From the NCBI RefSeq assembly GCF_900188005.1, contig NZ_FZNR01000001.1:744001-808000 (forward strand): a DNA stretch of 64,000 nt, read 5' to 3'. Below, one piece after another: positions 1-8,688 of the stretch. This DNA is from Actinoplanes regularis (GTDB lineage Bacteria; Actinomycetota; Actinomycetes; Mycobacteriales; Micromonosporaceae). Position 1 is the stretch's first letter, and every line of letters starts with the position of its first letter. Made by a program: the position numbers and the translations under genes. The notes beneath the pieces are model-generated. The model was not told the DNA's origin and made no database searches. It worked only from the letters and a program-made list of their open reading frames with translations.

Positions 1-135
1 GTGGCCGCGGTGGTGGCGGCGTTGCTCGGCGTGGCCCTCTTCGGTGTGGTGGGCGCGCTGGTCGCCATCCCGATGGTGGCCGCCGTCCAGCTGATCATGC
101 GCGAGGTGCTGGTCCCCAGCATGGATCAGCGCTGA
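1..135 (+). CDS. AI-2E family transporter, C-terminal end (5' partial)
   Basis: An open frame runs in from the left edge and stops with TGA at 133-135, leaving the last 44 residues. They form a hydrophobic Gly/Ala/Val-rich helix with a GVVGALVAIPMVAAVQ segment, then a short charged tail ending MDQR. This resembles the last membrane helix of AI-2E family (TerC/PerM-like) transporters, where a G-x-x-G-A-h-h-A-h-P motif precedes the C-terminus. The true start lies outside the window. Function cannot be judged from the fragment; the family includes exporters of small signals and Na+/H+ antiporters. It converges on the next gene with a 10-bp gap. Confidence 0.65.
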   Translation: MAAVVAALLGVALFGVVGALVAIPMVAAVQLIMREVLVPSMDQR

Positions 136-145
136 CCCGCAGGGG

Positions 146-502
146 TCAGCCGGCGGCCGGGATCGTGCCGGCGAGCAGGCAGACCGCGAGGAGGCGGCGC
201 AGCACCCAGTCGTTCTGGGACCAGTCGATCTCGCCCTCGGGGGCGATCCAGCCGTGCTGGTAGGCGGCGTCGCGGACGCCCTCGGCGTAGGCGGCGAGCA
301 GGATCGGGGTCAGCGGGCGGGTGTCCGCCTCGAGACTGTCGCGGACGCCGGCGGCGTGCTGGTCGATCACGGACATCAGGCCGGGAGCCGCGTGCGCGGC
401 GGCAAGACCACTGACGCCGATGACGGCGGTGAGATCAGCGAGCGAGGCGTGAGCGGAGCGCAGGGCGGCGCGGGCGGCGGCGTTGCTGAACAGACCAGGC
501 AT
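146..502 (-). CDS. Small conserved actinobacterial protein (DUF6401-like)
   Basis: This is a 118-aa Ala-rich, probably helical, cytoplasmic protein with no membrane segment or signal peptide. The C-terminal half carries a Tyr-Ala-x-Gly-Val-Arg-Asp-Ala segment and a W-x-x-x-D-W-V-L-R-R-L-L motif. The pattern recalls the small DUF6401 family found near natural-product loci in Micromonosporaceae, but that assignment is from memory and weak. The ATG at 502 gives the full frame. No biochemical role can be assigned. Confidence 0.6.
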   Translation of the reverse strand: MPGLFSNAAARAALRSAHASLADLTAVIGVSGLAAAHAAPGLMSVIDQHAAGVRDSLEADTRPLTPILLAAYAEGVRDAAYQHGWIAPEGEIDWSQNDWVLRRLLAVCLLAGTIPAAG

Positions 503-568
503 GAGAAGAAAGTTAGAGACGGCAAGTTGGCCGGCGGTTCTCCTCCGGGTGCGGAACGGTTGAACCCG

Positions 569-1369
569 CTACTCCCGCTGCGGCTGGGGGACCTCGACGT
601 CGGAGAAGGCGGCGACGGTGCGATCCGCGTACGCGTTCATGTCGCCCATCTCCATCGGGCCGTCCCACGACCGCGGCAGTGGGGTGGGCACGCCCGGCGC
701 GACGCGCCCGACGATCCGGTCCAGCACGTTCTCCGCGTCGCCCACCCAGAGGTGCTTGGCGCCGGCCATCGGCACCACCTCGGCCTGCGGAATCGCCGCG
801 AATCTGGTCTGCGCCTCGGCCGGGCGCAGGTAGTCGTCGAACTCCGGGATCAGCGCGGTCAGTGGCTTGCCGTCGGCGGCCCAGGCGGCCAGGTGCTCGG
901 GGCGGGAGAAGCGCAGCGGCGGGGAGAGCAGGACCGCCCCGGTGACCGCCGGCTCCAGCCCGTACATCAGGGTCAGGTCGGTGCCGAACGACCAGCCGAC
1001 CAGCCAGATGTCGGGCAGGTCGGCGAACTCCGCGTACTCGATCGCGGCGGCCACGTCGTAGCGCTCGTCGACGCCGGACGAGAAGGTGCCCCCGCTGACG
1101 CCGCGTACGCTGCCGGTGCCCCGGGTGTTGAAGCGCAGCACCGCGAGACCGGCCAGCGCCGGCAGCCGCCACGCGGCCTTGCGGAAGATGTGGCTGTCCA
1201 TCATCCCGCCGTGGGTGGGCAGCGGATGCAGGCAGACGAGGGTGGCCACCGGCTCGCGGTCCATCGGCCGGGCCAGCTCACCGACCAGGGTGACGCCGTC
1301 CGCGGTGTGCAACTCGATCTCCTCCCGATGGGCGGGCAGGATCGAGTTGGCACGGATCAAGTTGCTCAC
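569..1369 (-). CDS. Alpha/beta hydrolase
   Basis: This 266-aa cytoplasmic hydrolase has the nucleophile elbow G-W-S-F-G in the middle of the protein, a preceding LHPLPTHGG oxyanion-hole region and a late GAKHLW segment likely to hold the catalytic His. It resembles dienelactone-hydrolase-like esterases that accept small acyl substrates; the substrate is unknown. I chose the GTG at 1369 because it is preceded by AAGG at normal spacing and because residues upstream of it in the open frame are low-complexity Arg-rich. It is read toward the DUF6401-like gene, 66 bp away. Confidence 0.8.
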   Translation of the reverse strand: MSNLIRANSILPAHREEIELHTADGVTLVGELARPMDREPVATLVCLHPLPTHGGMMDSHIFRKAAWRLPALAGLAVLRFNTRGTGSVRGVSGGTFSSGVDERYDVAAAIEYAEFADLPDIWLVGWSFGTDLTLMYGLEPAVTGAVLLSPPLRFSRPEHLAAWAADGKPLTALIPEFDDYLRPAEAQTRFAAIPQAEVVPMAGAKHLWVGDAENVLDRIVGRVAPGVPTPLPRSWDGPMEMGDMNAYADRTVAAFSDVEVPQPQRE

Positions 1370-1431
1370 AGTAAGAAGCCTTTTTCCATTTAAAGGGGCT
1401 CTATTGCTTTTTGGGGCGCTACGTGGGGAGC

Positions 1432-1773
1432 TCACCCATAGCGTGGCGCGTTCCGTGATCGTTCCACCCCCGGAATGCGCCGGTCGCGCGCCTTCCAGCA
1501 GCCGGTGTGCCAGTGCCGCCGGTCGCTCTCGTCGCCCCGGCCGTCGATCGGCCAGGCCACCACATGCGCGACACCCGGCCGGATCTCCTGAACGCAACCC
1601 GGGCAACGGTACGTCTTCGCGGCCGCTCCGCCGAAGATCGAGCGCACCATCCACTCGCCGTCCTGCCACTGCTGGACGCCCTCTATGCCACGGCGCACCC
1701 CCTCGCCGGCGAGGCGGGGCTGCTCCGGTTGGTCGGGATTACGACGACGGGAGTGGTTGCGGCGGGGGCTCAC
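1432..1773 (-). CDS. Small conserved actinobacterial zinc-ribbon-like protein
   Basis: This 113-aa basic protein has an Arg/Gln-rich N-terminus and a core with YRCPGC, HVVAWP and RRHWHTGCW. The Cys and His residues probably bind zinc. The layout (MSPRRNH start, W-x-x-E-W-x-V-R, CPGC, HWHxxCW, RSRNAPRY end) matches a small family often mis-annotated in Streptomyces as ATP/GTP-binding protein, although there is no P-loop here. Function is unknown; RNA or DNA binding is a guess from the charge and metal ligands. It is divergent from the aldehyde dehydrogenase, with 70 bp between starts. Confidence 0.75.
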   Translation of the reverse strand: MSPRRNHSRRRNPDQPEQPRLAGEGVRRGIEGVQQWQDGEWMVRSIFGGAAAKTYRCPGCVQEIRPGVAHVVAWPIDGRGDESDRRHWHTGCWKARDRRIPGVERSRNAPRYG

Positions 1774-1843
1774 CGGTCAAGCGTACGGATTCATCGCGAT
1801 CGCCCTGGTGACTGGTCGGTAACTTACCGCCTAGACTCCGCAC

Positions 1844-3337
1844 ATGACGGCGACTCACGTTCCCGGCCTCCCGGTGATCGAGGACAACCAGCTGATCTCC
1901 ACGAACCCGGCCACCGGCGAGGAGGCCGGCCGGGTACCGGCCGCCGACGAGCAGGCGGTCCGCGCCGCCGTCGAGCGGGCGAAGGAGGCCGCCGCCTGGT
2001 GGCAGGGCCTGGGCTGGGACGGTCGCAGGACACGGCTGCTGCGCTGGCGCAGCCTGCTGGTCGAGCGGATCGACGAACTCGCCGAGCTCACCCGGCTGGA
2101 GAGCGGCAAGCCGGTAAACGACGGGTTGATCGAGATCACCGCGGCGGTCGAGCATCTCGACTGGGCCGCCCGGCATGCCAAGAAGGTGCTCGGTCCGCGC
2201 CGGATGCGCACCCGGCTGCTGCTCGCCGAGCACGTCGGACATCTGGAATATCAGCCGTTCGGGGTAGTCGGCGTGATCGGCCCGTGGAACTACCCGATCG
2301 TCACCCCGATCGGCCCGATCTCCGGGGCGCTGGCCGCCGGCAACGCGGTCGTCTTCAAGCCCAGCGAGTACACGCCGGTGGTCGGCCAGTGGCTGGTCGA
2401 CACGTTCGCCGAGATCGTCCCGGAGCAGCCGGTCCTTCAGGCGGTGCACGGGCTGGGCGACATCGGCGGCGCGCTGTGCCGCTCCGGCGTCGGCAAGGTC
2501 TCCTTCACCGGCTCCACCGCCACCGGCAAGAAGGTGATGGCCGCCTGCGCGGAGAACCTGGTGCCGGTGGTGATCGAGGCCGGCGGCAAGGACGCGCTGA
2601 TCGTGGACTTCGACGCGGACGTCCGGGCGGCGGCCGAGGCCGCCGTCTGGGGCTCGATGACGAACGCGGGCCAGACCTGCATCGGCATCGAGCGGGTCTA
2701 CGCGGTCGCCCCGGTCTACGACGCCTTCGTGGCCGCGGTCGTGGAGAAGGCCGGCAAGCTGCGGACCGGCGAGGAGATCGGGCCGATCACCATGCCCAGG
2801 CAGCTCGACATCATCCGCGACCACATCGAGGACGCTCTGGCCAAGGGCGGTCGGGCGGTGCTCGGCGGGGCCGACGCGGTGCAGGCGCCGTACGTCGCCC
2901 CGACCGTCTTCGTCGACGTCCCGGAGGACTCGTCGGAGATCCGCGAGGAGACGTTCGGGCCGACACTGACCATTACCAGGGTCTCGGACGTGGACGAGGC
3001 GATCAGCAAGGCCAACGATTCCCCGTACGGCCTGGGTGGCTCGGTCTTCGGCAAGAAGAACGCGGTCCGCGCCGCCCGCCGGCTGCGCTCCGGCATGGTC
3101 GCGGTGAACGGCACGCTCACCTTTGTCGGGATGGGCAACCTGCCGTTCGGCGGGGTGGGCGAGTCCGGTTTCGGCCGGATCCACGGCGAGGACGGGCTGC
3201 GCGAGTTCGCCCGGCCCAAGGCGATCACCGTCCGCCGGGCGAAGTCCCTGCTGCCGGCGATGACCTTCGAGCGCACCCCGGCTCAGGTACGCCAGATCGT
3301 CAAGGCCCTGCGCCTGCTCTACGGCCGCAAGCCATAG
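1844..3337 (+). CDS. Aldehyde dehydrogenase family protein (possibly succinate-semialdehyde type)
   Basis: This 497-aa soluble NAD(P)+-dependent aldehyde dehydrogenase has the PWNYP cofactor-loop motif, the FTGSTATGKK Rossmann segment, the general-base Glu in VVIEAGGKD and the catalytic Cys in NAGQTCIGIER. Length is normal for the family. After the usual EFARPKAITVRR end there is a basic tail of about 30 residues finishing LLYGRKP. Related actinobacterial proteins are called succinic semialdehyde dehydrogenase, but nothing here fixes the substrate. The ABC ATPase gene begins 3 bp after its stop, so the two are probably co-transcribed. Confidence 0.88.
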   Translation: MTATHVPGLPVIEDNQLISTNPATGEEAGRVPAADEQAVRAAVERAKEAAAWWQGLGWDGRRTRLLRWRSLLVERIDELAELTRLESGKPVNDGLIEITAAVEHLDWAARHAKKVLGPRRMRTRLLLAEHVGHLEYQPFGVVGVIGPWNYPIVTPIGPISGALAAGNAVVFKPSEYTPVVGQWLVDTFAEIVPEQPVLQAVHGLGDIGGALCRSGVGKVSFTGSTATGKKVMAACAENLVPVVIEAGGKDALIVDFDADVRAAAEAAVWGSMTNAGQTCIGIERVYAVAPVYDAFVAAVVEKAGKLRTGEEIGPITMPRQLDIIRDHIEDALAKGGRAVLGGADAVQAPYVAPTVFVDVPEDSSEIREETFGPTLTITRVSDVDEAISKANDSPYGLGGSVFGKKNAVRAARRLRSGMVAVNGTLTFVGMGNLPFGGVGESGFGRIHGEDGLREFARPKAITVRRAKSLLPAMTFERTPAQVRQIVKALRLLYGRKP

Positions 3338-3340
3338 GCT

Positions 3341-3985
3341 GTGCGGGTGGCCGACCACCCCGCGGTTGAGGTAAGCGATCTGACGGTGAGCTACGGCTCG
3401 ACACCGGTGCTGACCGGTGTCGAGCTGACCGTCCCGGCCGGCACCGGCGTCTGCGTGACCGGGGAGAACGGCATCGGCAAGTCCACCCTGCTGCGCTGCG
3501 TCAGCGGCCTGCAGAGGCCGGACTCCGGCCGGATCCGGGTCTTCGGCGCCGCGCCCGGCTCCAGCCCCGAGTTCTGGGCCGCGGTGGTGACCACGGTGGA
3601 GCCGCCGACCTGGTATCCGGGACTGACCACCCGGGAGCACGCCGAGCTGATCTGCCGGGCGCACGGGCAGGACCCGGACGAGGCCGGCGTCGACGAGGCC
3701 CTGAGCCGCTTCGGCCTGACCGGCCACGCCGACGCCATCCCGCCGTCGCTCTCGTCCGGACAGAAGCAGCGGCTCACCCTGGCGCTGGCTCTGCTGCGGC
3801 CGAGTTCCCTGCTCATCCTGGACGAGCCGGAGCACCGGCTGGACCCGGACGGCCGGGCCGCGGTCGCCGAGATGCTCGCCGACTTCGTGGCGACCGGCGG
3901 TTCGCTGCTGATGGCCAGCCACGACGACAAGTTCGCGGTCGCCTCCGGGGCCGAGCTGACCACGATGGAATCGTTGGTCGCGTGA
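3341..3985 (+). CDS. ABC transporter ATP-binding protein
   Basis: This 214-aa single nucleotide-binding domain has Walker A GENGIGKST, Q-loop region, signature LSSGQKQR, Walker B LLILDEPE and the switch His in MASHDDK. It would energise the membrane protein encoded next, with which it overlaps by 4 bp (GTGA), a sign of translational coupling. The cargo is unknown; the short CcmA/multidrug-like form suggests an exporter or a lantibiotic-immunity-type pump. It starts with GTG 3 bp after the aldehyde dehydrogenase stop. Confidence 0.88.
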   Translation: MRVADHPAVEVSDLTVSYGSTPVLTGVELTVPAGTGVCVTGENGIGKSTLLRCVSGLQRPDSGRIRVFGAAPGSSPEFWAAVVTTVEPPTWYPGLTTREHAELICRAHGQDPDEAGVDEALSRFGLTGHADAIPPSLSSGQKQRLTLALALLRPSSLLILDEPEHRLDPDGRAAVAEMLADFVATGGSLLMASHDDKFAVASGAELTTMESLVA

Positions 3986-5472
3986 CCGTTCTCGTACCGC
4001 TGCGGCCGGTCCGTCGCTGGATCCACGAACGCCAGGTGTCCCACCGGGAGCGTGGTGCGACGCTGAGCAACCTCTACGTCGCCGCGCTGCTGATCGCCGT
4101 TCTCGGCGCGATGACGCACCGGCAGCTCGCCAAGATCTTCTGGCCCGACCGGCCCGACCTGGGCGCGCTGCCCGCGCTCGCGCTGACGCTGCTCGGCGCG
4201 GGCTTCCTGCTGATGGCGATGCGCGCGGCCGGCCCGGTGACGCTCGGCCGCCCCGCGGCGTATTTCCTGCTCACCGCCCCGGTCAGCCGCCGCCGGCTGC
4301 TGCTGCCGTCGCTGCGGCTGGCCGCGCTGGCGGCCGCCTCCAGCGCCGCGCTGATCGCCACCGCGATCGCCGGGCACGCCACGCCGCGCGACGTCGCGGG
4401 GCCGCTGATCGCCGGTGGGGCGCTGCTCGGGGTGGGGCTGCTGCTGATCGCCGTGGTGGCGCAGCGGGTGCGGGGGTGGGCGACGGTCACCGATCGGCTC
4501 GCGACGTCCGTGGCGGCCGCCGGCCTGCTCCTGCTGATCGTCGACAATCTCGTGGTCGCCGATCCGCCCGCGATCGACGGATGGCCATCGAGCTCCGTGC
4601 TGGTCGCGGTGGTCGGCTCGGTCGCGGTCCTGGTTGGTGTCGGGGCTGCTTCGACCGTACGCGGGCTGGCCCTGACCCCGGACGACCGCGTCCTGGAGGC
4701 CGCGAAGACCACCGGAACCATCTTCGACACCGCGTTCGGGATGGAGCCCTCGTTCATCACCGACATGGTGGCCCGGCGCTACTGGACCCGGCGGCGGCTG
4801 ACCAGCACCCGCCCGCCGGCCCGGCTCCCGGTCCTGACCGGCCAGGACTTCCTGGTCGCGCGCCGCCGCCTGCCCCGGCTGCTGTGGCTGCTGGCGGCCA
4901 CTCCGATCCCGCTGCTGCTGACCACCGCCCCGGCCTGGGTCACCGGCGCCGCCCTGCTGCTCGGCGCGATGATCGCCGGGGGCACCACGACCGCGACGGT
5001 GAACACCGACGCGGGGAACCCGGTGCTGCTCCGCCTGCTCGGGCTGAGCTCCCGCCAGGCGCTGCTGCAGCGGCTGTGGATCCCGGGCGCGCTGGCCTTC
5101 GGCTGGTCGCTGATCGCCCTGGTGCTGATGCAGGTCGCCGGCGACCTGCCGGCCGGGCCGTGGTTCCTGCTCAGCGTCCCGGTCGGGGTGGCCGGCGGGG
5201 TGGCCGCGGTGCGCCGGGCCCGCTCCGGTTTCGTCCGCAACGACCTGCTGCCGCTGGACACCCCGATGGGCACCGTCTCCACCGGCCCGCTGGTGCACGC
5301 GTTCGCCGGCCCGGACGCCCTGATCCTGGGCATCCCCACGCTGATCGCGATCAGTCAGGAGACGCCGCTGACGGCGACCACGCTGCTCTTCCAGACCGCG
5401 CTGGCCCTGATCGGCGCCCGCGCCTACCTCGCCGGCACCACCGACCCCGAGCGCGTCGAGCTTCAGGCCTGA
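3982..5472 (+). CDS. ABC exporter-like integral membrane protein (DUF6297-like)
   Basis: This 496-aa protein has about ten hydrophobic segments alternating with Arg-rich loops, for example APVSRRRLLLPSLR and AVRRARSGFVRN. The PVSRRRLL loop resembles the coupling-helix region of two-component ABC exporters (ABC-2/DUF6297-like permeases). Its start codon overlaps the stop of the ATPase gene, so it is very likely that protein's membrane partner. No periplasmic binding protein is encoded nearby, which favours export over import. Substrate unknown. Confidence 0.75.
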   Translation: MTVLVPLRPVRRWIHERQVSHRERGATLSNLYVAALLIAVLGAMTHRQLAKIFWPDRPDLGALPALALTLLGAGFLLMAMRAAGPVTLGRPAAYFLLTAPVSRRRLLLPSLRLAALAAASSAALIATAIAGHATPRDVAGPLIAGGALLGVGLLLIAVVAQRVRGWATVTDRLATSVAAAGLLLLIVDNLVVADPPAIDGWPSSSVLVAVVGSVAVLVGVGAASTVRGLALTPDDRVLEAAKTTGTIFDTAFGMEPSFITDMVARRYWTRRRLTSTRPPARLPVLTGQDFLVARRRLPRLLWLLAATPIPLLLTTAPAWVTGAALLLGAMIAGGTTTATVNTDAGNPVLLRLLGLSSRQALLQRLWIPGALAFGWSLIALVLMQVAGDLPAGPWFLLSVPVGVAGGVAAVRRARSGFVRNDLLPLDTPMGTVSTGPLVHAFAGPDALILGIPTLIAISQETPLTATTLLFQTALALIGARAYLAGTTDPERVELQA

Positions 5473-5474
5473 CA

Positions 5475-5496
5475 CCGCTTCCGAGTGGGGAAGCGG
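5475..5496 (+). terminator. Possible terminator hairpin after the ABC pair
   Basis: CCGCTTCC and GGAAGCGG form a perfect 8-bp stem around a 6-nt loop, starting 3 bp after the permease stop. There is no T tract, so this is a tentative high-GC terminator or mRNA 3'-end stabiliser. Confidence 0.4.
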
Positions 5497-5546
5497 CCCG
5501 ACGTCATGATCTAATCCGCGCACCATCGGATCGGACAGGGGCCATC

Positions 5547-5948
5547 ATGACATCGGAACTGACCGCGGAAGAGAACTCGTTGCTGGTCAGCGGCCTGGGA
5601 CGGGTCGGCGCGACGGTGAACAACGGCGGCGGATGGGGCGCCCGGCTGGCTGCCAAGCTCCTGCCCGCCGACGTCTTCGAGACCGAGGTGACGGTGCCGC
5701 TGCCGCACACCGAGACGGAGTCCCGGGTCCGCGAGTTGTTCGGCACCCCGGCCGGCCCCCTGCAGGCGGTCCTGGGCGCCGGCGCCATGGGTCTCAACCC
5801 GGCCGTGGTCACGGTGACCCTCGCCCCGGACGGCCTGGAGAAGACCACCGTCCACCTCCGTGGGGTGGCCAAGGAAGGGCTGATCAAGCAGCGTGCCGGC
5901 CGCGAGGCGGCGCAGCGGGTCGCCGATCAGCTGCTCAGAACAGAGTGA
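5547..5948 (+). CDS. Hypothetical protein, 133 aa
   Basis: This 133-aa protein has no membrane segment. An N-terminal Gly-rich patch ([14 protein letters not shown]) is followed by a beta-rich middle ([24 protein letters not shown]) and a helical C-terminus. I do not recognise a family. The ATG at 5547 follows CAGGGG; a much longer open frame upstream in the same phase is only the shadow of the permease. The last 14 bp overlap the 3' end of nucS on the opposite strand. Confidence 0.65.
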   Translation: MTSELTAEENSLLVSGLGRVGATVNNGGGWGARLAAKLLPADVFETEVTVPLPHTETESRVRELFGTPAGPLQAVLGAGAMGLNPAVVTVTLAPDGLEKTTVHLRGVAKEGLIKQRAGREAAQRVADQLLRTE

Positions 5949-6594
5949 GCTCGTCGCGCTCCATGCCGCGGAGCTTGTCGTAGTCGACGGTCACGCAGCG
6001 GATGCCGCGGTCGGTGGCGAGGACGCGGGCCTGCGGCTTGATCTCCTGGGCCGCGAACACGCCCTGGACCGGGGCGAGCAGCGGGTCCCGATTCATCAGT
6101 TCGAGGTACCGCGTGAGCTGCTCGACGCCGTCGATCTCGCCGCGCCGCTTCACCTCGACGGCGACCGAGCCGCCCGACTCGTCCTTCAGCAGCAGGTCGA
6201 CCGGGCCGATCGCGGTCATGAACTCGCGCCGGACCAGGGTGTAGCCCTCACCGAACGTCTCCGGGTGCTCGGCGAGCAGCTCCTGCAGATGCGCCTCGAC
6301 GCCGTCCTTCACCAGGCCCGGGTCGACGCCCAGCTCGTACGAGTAATCCTGGAAGATCTCCTCGAGGGTGATCCGCAGCTCCTCGCCGGCCTTGTTCACC
6401 ACCTTCCAGACGCCCGGCGCCTCCTGCAGCTTGCAGGGCGGACTCATCCAGTTCAGCGGCTTGTAGGCACGGTCGTCGGCGTGGATCGACACCGAGCCGT
6501 CGGCCTTCACCATCAGCAGCCGCGTGGCGAGTGGCAGGTGGGCGGACAACCGTCCGACGTAATCGACGGAGCATTTCGCGATGACCAGACGCAC
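5935..6594 (-). CDS. nucS: Endonuclease NucS (EndoMS), mismatch-specific
   Basis: This 219-aa protein matches NucS/EndoMS, which cuts both strands at mismatches and provides mismatch repair in Actinobacteria lacking MutS/MutL. The N-terminal half is the DNA-binding/dimer domain (residues 1 to about 110). The C-terminal nuclease domain shows Asp133 in GPVDLLL and Glu147/Lys149 in VEVKRR, the PD-(D/E)XK catalytic set. The C-terminus DELTLF fits the beta-clamp-binding tail described for actinobacterial EndoMS. It is convergent with the 133-aa hypothetical gene and divergent from the DUF4126 gene. Confidence 0.95.
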   Translation of the reverse strand: MRLVIAKCSVDYVGRLSAHLPLATRLLMVKADGSVSIHADDRAYKPLNWMSPPCKLQEAPGVWKVVNKAGEELRITLEEIFQDYSYELGVDPGLVKDGVEAHLQELLAEHPETFGEGYTLVRREFMTAIGPVDLLLKDESGGSVAVEVKRRGEIDGVEQLTRYLELMNRDPLLAPVQGVFAAQEIKPQARVLATDRGIRCVTVDYDKLRGMERDELTLF

Positions 6595-6686
6595 CGGGCG
6601 ACACTACCCGACGACCACTTCCCCCACGGAGTAGCCGGGGCCCGGCCCGCCGGGCGGGACGAGCGCGCCGGTGCGATGCTGGCATC

Positions 6687-7307
6687 GTGTTCGAAGCATT
6701 GACCGGTACCGGTCTGGCGGCCTCCGCCGGGCTGAACGCATACATCCCCCTGCTCAGCATGGCCCTGCTCGCCCGATACACGGACGCCGTCAATCTGCCG
6801 AGCGGCTGGTCCTGGCTCGAGAACGGCTGGATCATCGCGATCCTGACGATCCTGCTCGCCATCGAGGTGGTCGCCGACAAGGTGCCCGTGGTCGACCACA
6901 TCAACGACGTGGTGCAGACCGTGGTCCGCCCGACCGCCGGCGGCCTGGCCTTCGGCGCGGGCTCCTCCGCCGAGACGGTGACCGTCTCCGACCCGGGCAC
7001 GTTCTTCAGCTCCCATCAGTGGGTGCCGATCGCCGCGGGCGTGCTGATCGCGCTCTGCGTACACGGGGTGAAGGCGGCCGCCCGGCCGGTGGTCAACGTC
7101 ACCACCGGCGGACTCGGCGCCCCGGTGGCGAGCACGGCCGAGGACATCGGCAGCGTGCTGCTGTCAGTGCTCGCGATTCTGCTGCCGGTGCTGGTCCTGA
7201 TCGGACTCGCGCTGATGATCTGGGCCACGGTCTGGGTGTTCCAGCGCCGCAAACGCCGTAGGCAATCGAAGGCGGCGGGTGTCGAAACGCGTCAGCTGTT
7301 TGATTGA
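6687..7307 (+). CDS. DUF4126 family membrane protein
   Basis: This 206-aa integral membrane protein has about five hydrophobic helices. The N-terminus is typical of DUF4126 (GLAASAGLNAYIPLL), followed by a VADKVPVVDHIND loop. It ends with a basic cytoplasmic tail (QRRKRRRQSK). Family function is unknown. The start is GTG at 6687. The next gene may begin inside its stop codon (TTGA overlap), so the two are probably translated together. Confidence 0.8.
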   Translation: MFEALTGTGLAASAGLNAYIPLLSMALLARYTDAVNLPSGWSWLENGWIIAILTILLAIEVVADKVPVVDHINDVVQTVVRPTAGGLAFGAGSSAETVTVSDPGTFFSSHQWVPIAAGVLIALCVHGVKAAARPVVNVTTGGLGAPVASTAEDIGSVLLSVLAILLPVLVLIGLALMIWATVWVFQRRKRRRQSKAAGVETRQLFD

Positions 7308-8641
7308 CTCACCGGGTGCCCGCGTTCGCCGTACTCTCCTTCACTCTCGCTTGGTGGCTCGCCGGCTATCTGATCGGCCGTGATCCCGGACGGCCGGCGT
7401 TGCGCTGGGCGTGCGCGGGCCTCATGGCGTACGCGATCGCGGTGGTCGCCTGGCTCACGGCGCCGGGTGGCCAGACCACCCAGGTCCTCATCTGCCTGCC
7501 GGCCCTCGCCTGGGCCGGCAGCCTGGTGGCGCTGCTGCCGCTGACGCCGGCGGAGCGCCGGCCGATCGACATCGGCGCCCTGATCCTCGGCGTCAGCTTC
7601 CAGTTGATGGTGGTCGCGCTGCCCGGCGCCGGCAAGCTGGTCGGGCTGATTCCGCTGGTCGGCGCCCTGATCCTGCTGTGGCGGGGGCACGGGCAGGTGG
7701 TTCCGCGCAGCCTGCCGCTCGCGATGACCGTCATGGCGCTGCTGTACGCGGCGAGCCTGGCCGTCCTGCTGCTCCCGGTCGACGCCGGCGGCCCGATCCC
7801 GGCGCTCGCCGCGTCCGGCCTGGACCTGCTCGTCTTCGGTTACCTCATCGCGGTGGCCCAGGCGGTGGCCGACGGCGAGCGGCTGCGACCGGACCTGCGG
7901 CGCTCGCTGGTCGCCGTGCTCGTCGTGCTGGTGCTGGTCGGGCTGCCGGCGACGCTGACCATGTACGCCGCCTCCGGCGACGACCTGGTGACCGTGCTCC
8001 AGTTCGTGCCGCTCGCGGTGGCCGCGACCGCGGCCGGGCTGGCCGGGCGGCTGAGCCGGATCCTGGACCGGATCGCGCTGGCCGGCGACGACCGGCTGCG
8101 CCAGAACCGGGCGATGCTGTTGCTGAACGCGGACGCGCTGCTGCGCCTGCAGGAGCGCCGGACGCTGTCCGAGGTGGGTGAGCCGGAGTTCCTCCGGATG
8201 ACCCGCCGGGCGCTGGCCGATTTCAACGACCTGAACCGGCTGTCCCGCAGCCCGCTGACCGATCTGCCGGTGGTGGCCGTGCGGGTGGCCGGACGCGGCG
8301 ACGATCAGCCGCGGGCCCGGGCCCGGGAGCTGCGGGCGGTGCTGCGCGAGTCGGTGTCGGCGCTGCGCCCACCGGGGCCGTTCGGCACCAGCGAGGACTG
8401 GTGGTACTACAACACGCTGCAGTTCTGCGGGGTGCTCGGGCTCAATCCGTACGCCCGGCGGCTGCGGGTGGACGGCCTGAGCCGGGAGGCGCGGATGGCG
8501 GTGGACTGGTTCCGGCGCAACGTGCCGCGCGACACCATGCGGCAGTGGCAGCGGGAGGCCGCGATGATCGTCGCGGGTCAACTTTGGTCAGAAGCCTTTT
8601 CAAACGACAAAGCACGACACGCAGTCACTAATCGGTCTTAA
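7304..8641 (+). CDS. Polytopic membrane protein with cytoplasmic C-terminal domain, unknown function
   Basis: This protein of up to 445 aa has roughly eight hydrophobic segments in residues 1-260, then a soluble region rich in Arg, Asp and Leu. The soluble part contains LRQNRAMLLLNADALLRL and a distinctive SEDWWYYNTLQFCGVLGLNP segment. I do not recognise the family. The TTG at 7304 overlaps the previous stop; GTG at 7316 is an equally plausible start. Membrane sensor or scaffold are possibilities only. The FtsK-like gene starts 47 bp downstream in the same direction, so a functional link is conceivable. Confidence 0.65.
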   Translation: MTHRVPAFAVLSFTLAWWLAGYLIGRDPGRPALRWACAGLMAYAIAVVAWLTAPGGQTTQVLICLPALAWAGSLVALLPLTPAERRPIDIGALILGVSFQLMVVALPGAGKLVGLIPLVGALILLWRGHGQVVPRSLPLAMTVMALLYAASLAVLLLPVDAGGPIPALAASGLDLLVFGYLIAVAQAVADGERLRPDLRRSLVAVLVVLVLVGLPATLTMYAASGDDLVTVLQFVPLAVAATAAGLAGRLSRILDRIALAGDDRLRQNRAMLLLNADALLRLQERRTLSEVGEPEFLRMTRRALADFNDLNRLSRSPLTDLPVVAVRVAGRGDDQPRARARELRAVLRESVSALRPPGPFGTSEDWWYYNTLQFCGVLGLNPYARRLRVDGLSREARMAVDWFRRNVPRDTMRQWQREAAMIVAGQLWSEAFSNDKARHAVTNRS

Positions 8642-8661
8642 TGGGCGAAAATCGTTAAAAT

Positions 8662-8684
8662 CCCCCCACATGGATTCCGGGGGG
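8662..8684 (+). promoter_or_regulatory. Hairpin that would bury the ribosome-binding site of the FtsK-like gene
   Basis: CCCCCC (8662-8667) can pair with GGGGGG (8679-8684), leaving an 11-nt loop. The G run is the only Shine-Dalgarno candidate for the GTG at 8689. The structure could therefore limit initiation, or act as a weak terminator for the upstream gene. This is a paper prediction from complementarity only. Confidence 0.4.
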
Positions 8685-8688
8685 TCGC

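Noticed and set aside
1739-3922. 727-codon minus-strand open frame across the aldehyde dehydrogenase and ABC ATPase
   Set aside because: It crosses two clear genes and their boundary without any domain of its own.
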